A DNA stretch of 62,000 nt from Cristatella mucedo (lineage: Eukaryota; Bryozoa; Phylactolaemata; Cristatellidae). This document shows, in pieces, positions 58,706-62,000 of this stretch. Where the stretch lies: the NCBI GenBank assembly GCA_009760855.2, contig WPIO01000009.1, positions 5,042,501 through 5,104,500 on the forward strand. Reading direction: 5' to 3'. The position numbers and the translations under genes are program-made. A model generated the notes under the pieces. It was not told the origin of the DNA. It made no database searches and worked only from the letters and a program-made list of their open reading frames with translations. Each line of letters starts with the position of its first letter. Position 1 is the first letter of the stretch.

Positions 58706-59407
58706 TCCTTTAGGGCTCTTTAAAAATGATATTATTACTACTATAAGTTGTGCATACTTCGACCAATCTTTTAAAATTTCCTTATATTGATTCGACTTTG
58801 GCTAAGCAGATCCATGCTCCATATTATAATTATGGCCAGCTTTTTTGCGTCAGTGAATTGCCAGTTTTGGTTCCGGTGTGCTTTGCTTGAATATATGTGC
58901 ATTATTTTATAATACCTTACCAGTCAGTAATCTTACTAACCAGTGGGCAAAAGTGCCGTCGTCTTTGCTTTAGCATGCAGGCCCAGGCACGGAGTTTGGT
59001 TGCTTTTGCGTGCTTGATGCTATGCATGTTACCCATCCTCGGTGATTAATTCGCTTTCAGATAGTAGTAAAGCGCCTTAGAGATTAATTATTCTTAATTT
59101 GGCCCAATCAAATTTTACCTGAAAGTAAGAATTATTGCTTGGAAATCATGGAATCATTAGCAAAACTTCAAACTGCTTAACAAGTTAATAAAAAGGAAAA
59201 TAGCACATTTAGAGGCCAAAACACTATGCAGCCGTTAGGAACAGGAAAGTGAGAAAATATTCATATTTTAAGTATTGCTTCATTCTCACTGAGCCCACTT
59301 TCACGCACGATTCATTTTCATAGAAATTCTTGAATCATTAAAGCTGAAAGCTCGCATAAAATGGCAATCATTTTCAAATTTCAAATATAGAGTGAGCGAA
59401 AGCTATA
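58706..59407. other. AT-rich spacer
   Basis: A weak LINE 3' tip may lie at 59010-59100 (plus). No gene seen. Confidence 0.35.
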
Positions 59408-60082
59408 CAGTCGTCCCTCGCTACTTTGCGCCTCGACTTTCGTGGCTTCACTCTACCGCAGGTTTTTTAAATACGCGTATATTCATTAAAACGTTGATCG
59501 AAATAGTGAAAATGATACAGTGCGGGCTCGTTTGTCTGAGTCAATTACACACCATTGTATTCTAATTAAAATTAAAACTGCTGTACGTATGGAACGCGGA
59601 AGAAGACGACGACGAACCTGTTGAAGATACTGCACTACCTGAAGACTCTGCTACTGAAGTCGGGCCTTCCGAGGAGCAGTGACCTTGCTCTTCTTTGCTG
59701 TGCTGTACATCTCTGCATCTTAATTGCTTCATCACCAAACGTACTATTTTCATAGCTTGGCGTTTGTGCGTAGGAATTGTGCGTGTGCAATTAAATGTAC
59801 AATTATAAAAATACGATGTTTGTAACGTCTAATATGTCTTATTTTCTTTTATTTTATCTAAAATATTTGGTAATGCAAGTGTAATGGTGACTAGAGGGGT
59901 ATTATTTCATGTCCGTAGGGCTCTAATAATGTTAAAAGCCGTATTTAGAGGGTCACAAACAGGTCTTCTATGCTCTAACCACAAAAATATTCGATTTATA
60001 AATAAAAAATCGTACTTCGCGGAAATTTACCTATCGCGGTACAGTCAGGAACGGATTAACCACGATAAACGAGGGTCAACTC
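59408..60082. mobile_element. Pogo/Tigger-like DNA transposon, internally deleted
   Basis: Imperfect terminal inverted repeats: left CAGTCGTCCCTCGCTACTTT (59408 on) and right, read inward on minus, GAGTTGACCCTCGTTTATCG (from 60082). They share AGT and CCCTCG. TA dinucleotides flank both ends (59406-59407, 60083-60084), as expected for the Tc1/mariner/pogo group. Inside, a plus frame at about 59570-59682 ends in an acidic tail (NAEEDDDEPVEDTALPED...EEQ-stop), the typical C-terminus of Tigger/pogo transposases. The catalytic domain is gone, so it is non-autonomous. Confidence 0.7.
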
Positions 60083-60362
60083 TATGTAATGGTACTTAGA
60101 GGGTAAGCATTTCTTCTTGAGTGAGAATGCTCGTATGAGCTTTGGTCTATCGGCCACTTTCTCATCAATTGAGCTGACTCGTGACTTTTTTCCTCTCTCA
60201 CCTCTCACCTCAAAGCCCGGGAGTTTATTGGACATAAAAAAAATGCGCGTCCGAGATAAATCCCAATGTACTGCGTGCACGTAGTTTATCTTGCAATGTA
60301 ATGTACTGTACCATTCAAAAACTTCGCGACTTATTCCAAATCCAAGAGCACAGAAAATTACT

Positions 60363-60535
60363 TGCCGAGCTGGTTTGGTCCAGCGGTTAAGGTGGTCCCC
60401 CCGACCAAGGTCTGACTGAGGTCGTGGGCTCGAGCCCCGAGATACATGTGAAGCGCCTGAATAGAGATTAAGGTCTCTTGGAGCGCTATATAAATGAATT
60501 ATATAATTATATATATATATATATATATATATAAT
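60363..60535 (+). mobile_element. SINE2 copy, best preserved
   Basis: tRNA-like head with A-box TGGTCCAGCGG (60376-60386) and B-box-like GGCTCGAGCCC (60427-60437). There is almost no body; AAGCGCCTGAATAGAGATTA, AGGTCTCTTGGAGCGCTATA and TAAATGAATTAT then follow and run into an AT tail (60498-60535). The last 50 bp parallel the LINE-A 3' end. Confidence 0.85.
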
Positions 60536-60784
60536 TGTGCAGATTTTAAATGCATTTCCGAAAGTCTCATTTCACATATAAATTACGAAATTAATTTCAA
60601 TTTATGTTATTGAATTCTGAAGAATTTCCAAATTTAATACGGTCTTGGAAGTGTTTTTGGCGTTGCCATATCTACAAATATGTCCACAAGAGGTAAAATA
60701 GGAGACATCAGGCACTCGATAGCATACTAGAGAGTTTAACCTCTCAGGTAAGCCCGTTAGTGGTAACGAATACCAGCGTAAAAT

Positions 60785-61690
60785 AAATATAATGTAATAT
60801 AATTTGTCTTCGTCTTCAAGTCCATAAAGCCACAAAGAATAGGTGGGCGTTATGTAGGAGAGTTTTCTATAGCCCATTCGAAGCTTTAACGGCTGTCGGT
60901 AGACATGCGGCAGCCAACAGACTTCATCTCGCGTAACAAAGAGAGAATAAGACGCATGGCTGAGTTGGGAGGCTAGTTGAAGGAAGTGAGTAGCATTGAA
61001 GTAGCCGCAGCTTGGAACGGCTGGAGAGGATGTGCCATATTAGGTAGCACGAGAGTAGTTTTCGTTGCGTAAGAGTTGAAGTAGCGAGTTCCACCGCCTG
61101 GGACCTAAAGAGAAAAAGCTTCTATCACCAACGATCTTCAAGCGTACTAATGGAACAGCGAATTTATTGTCTGTATTGAATATGAGGGTACGAGGAGTCT
61201 GAAACTGGTGACACGTCGCAGCTAGGTATAAAGGAGCCCAGCCATGGCGTGCCTTGTGGGCCAGTGTAAGAACTTGCTATGGTTCTGTTGATCAACAAAG
61301 AGCCATCGCACCCCCTTCAGCTAAGAATAAACATAGCTGAACCTCGGAGATTTATTTACTAGCTTTGCAGCTATATTCTTCACCAGCTTAGTGGACTACG
61401 GCTTTTTTCAGTAGCCCAGCAAGTATGGAATTGCATTAATCCTGCCGAGACAGAACCAGTGAGCCATTAAAATATTTTGCAAGCCACCATGGAAGACAGT
61501 TCCTAATCTTAGACGGGGAGCTTACGTTATGGTTAGCTTCGGAGGCAGTCTTCGTAATGAAACTTTCACATTTAGACATTTCTCAATGAAGACACCTAAA
61601 TTCAGAATTCTAAATTCAGTGTCACACCTGGTGACGGTCTTACAACATCACTTATCGGAAGATCAGAGCTCCCTTATCCGGCAACACGCT
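60785..61690 (-). mobile_element. LINE-B copy, longest
   Basis: On the minus strand: a reverse-transcriptase C-terminal region ending with the block GDRSFFSLGPRRWNSLLQLL (about 61070-61135), equivalent to FGDRAFSSYAPKAWNSL of LINE-A. The 3' region is shared with 21290 and 55480, and the simple tail is ATTACATTATA-like (60785-60810). Stops and shifts are frequent. 61540-61690 matches the first 190 bases of the window. Confidence 0.75.
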
Positions 61691-61711
61691 TCGGTTATTA
61701 TATGAGTAGCA

Positions 61712-62000
61712 CTTTTAGGTCACTTTATTTTTTGGCTCGAGCCTATCTCTCAGATATACTCCCCCATCAGGCTAAGCATCGTACCACCCGCTTTTCGGAA
61801 TCCAACAGTCTACCAATACCTCGTACAGACCTCAAATCCTTTGGAGACCGTGCATTTAGTTCGTATGCTCCCGAAGCCTGGAACTCCCTCCCGACCTGCG
61901 TCAGAACATCCCCTGACCTGACCACATTTAAAAAAAACTTAAAAACACACCTATTTAGGACAGCATTCAGTGGATCCCTGTGATTCGTCCTTGATGTGCT
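61712..62000 (+). mobile_element. LINE-A copy 13, cut by the window edge
   Basis: Plus frame AYLSDILPHQAKHRTTRFSE, FGDRAFSSYAPEAWNSLP, LKTHLFRTAFSGSL, stop at 61981. The C-terminal 90 residues are intact; the 3' tail lies outside the window. Confidence 0.9.

Noticed and set aside
60363-60440. A tRNA gene
   Set aside because: A-box and B-box words are present but no acceptor-stem pairing or proper cloverleaf was found, and the sequence continues into a LINE-like tail; it is a SINE head. The same applies to the SINE1 copies.

Overview
The window looks like nuclear DNA of an invertebrate animal. The evidence is non-LTR retrotransposon relics with an animal CR1/L2/Rex1-type reverse transcriptase, tRNA-derived SINEs, a rhodopsin-like seven-helix receptor, a galactose-binding-like/EGF-like ectodomain protein and an ankyrin gene with a spliceosomal intron. 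The phylum cannot be fixed from the sequence; a spiralian or flatworm-like animal is only a guess. Host coding sequence sits in very GC- and CpG-rich islands, and AT-richer, repeat-dense DNA fills the rest.

Host genes. (1) Minus strand 596-2992: a predicted secreted protein with two galactose-binding-like domains. (2) Minus strand 6933-8387: an intronless class A-like GPCR whose ectodomain carries eleven WPSPT-type heptads encoded by a 21-bp minisatellite. (3) Plus strand 35210-40831: a two-exon model of an ankyrin-repeat protein. The low-complexity 5' exon ends at a GTAAGAG donor at 36420, and the ankyrin exon starts after a pyrimidine-rich AG at 39367-39368; the phases agree. Weaker candidates are near 28.0 kb, 31.4 kb and 51.9 kb.

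Mobile DNA dominates. One LINE family (called LINE-A here, with an (ATT)n tail) supplies at least a dozen copies, mostly 5'-truncated. A more decayed family (LINE-B) gives five or six relics. A tRNA-derived SINE (SINE1) has about sixteen copies on both strands. A second SINE (SINE2) has four copies and ends in a tail resembling the LINE-A 3' end. Single relics of hAT, PIF/Harbinger, pogo/Tigger-like and Ty3/gypsy-type elements are present. SINE1 and LINE-A are nested in each other in both directions, each with a 6-bp target duplication.

Layout: 0-3.4 kb LINE-B relic and gene 1; 3.4-6.9 kb LINE-A; 6.9-8.4 kb GPCR; 8.5-34 kb repeats with few gene signals; 34.8-41 kb ankyrin gene; 41-47 kb unique DNA with long microsatellites; 47-62 kb retroelements and DNA transposon relics. 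Three matches to the RFX X-box consensus lie at 28.6, 31.1 and 37.0 kb, one inside a perfect 24-bp palindrome. I found no operon-like or defence-type gene system. The most distinctive content is the SINE/LINE partnership, the X-box sites and two strong hairpins.
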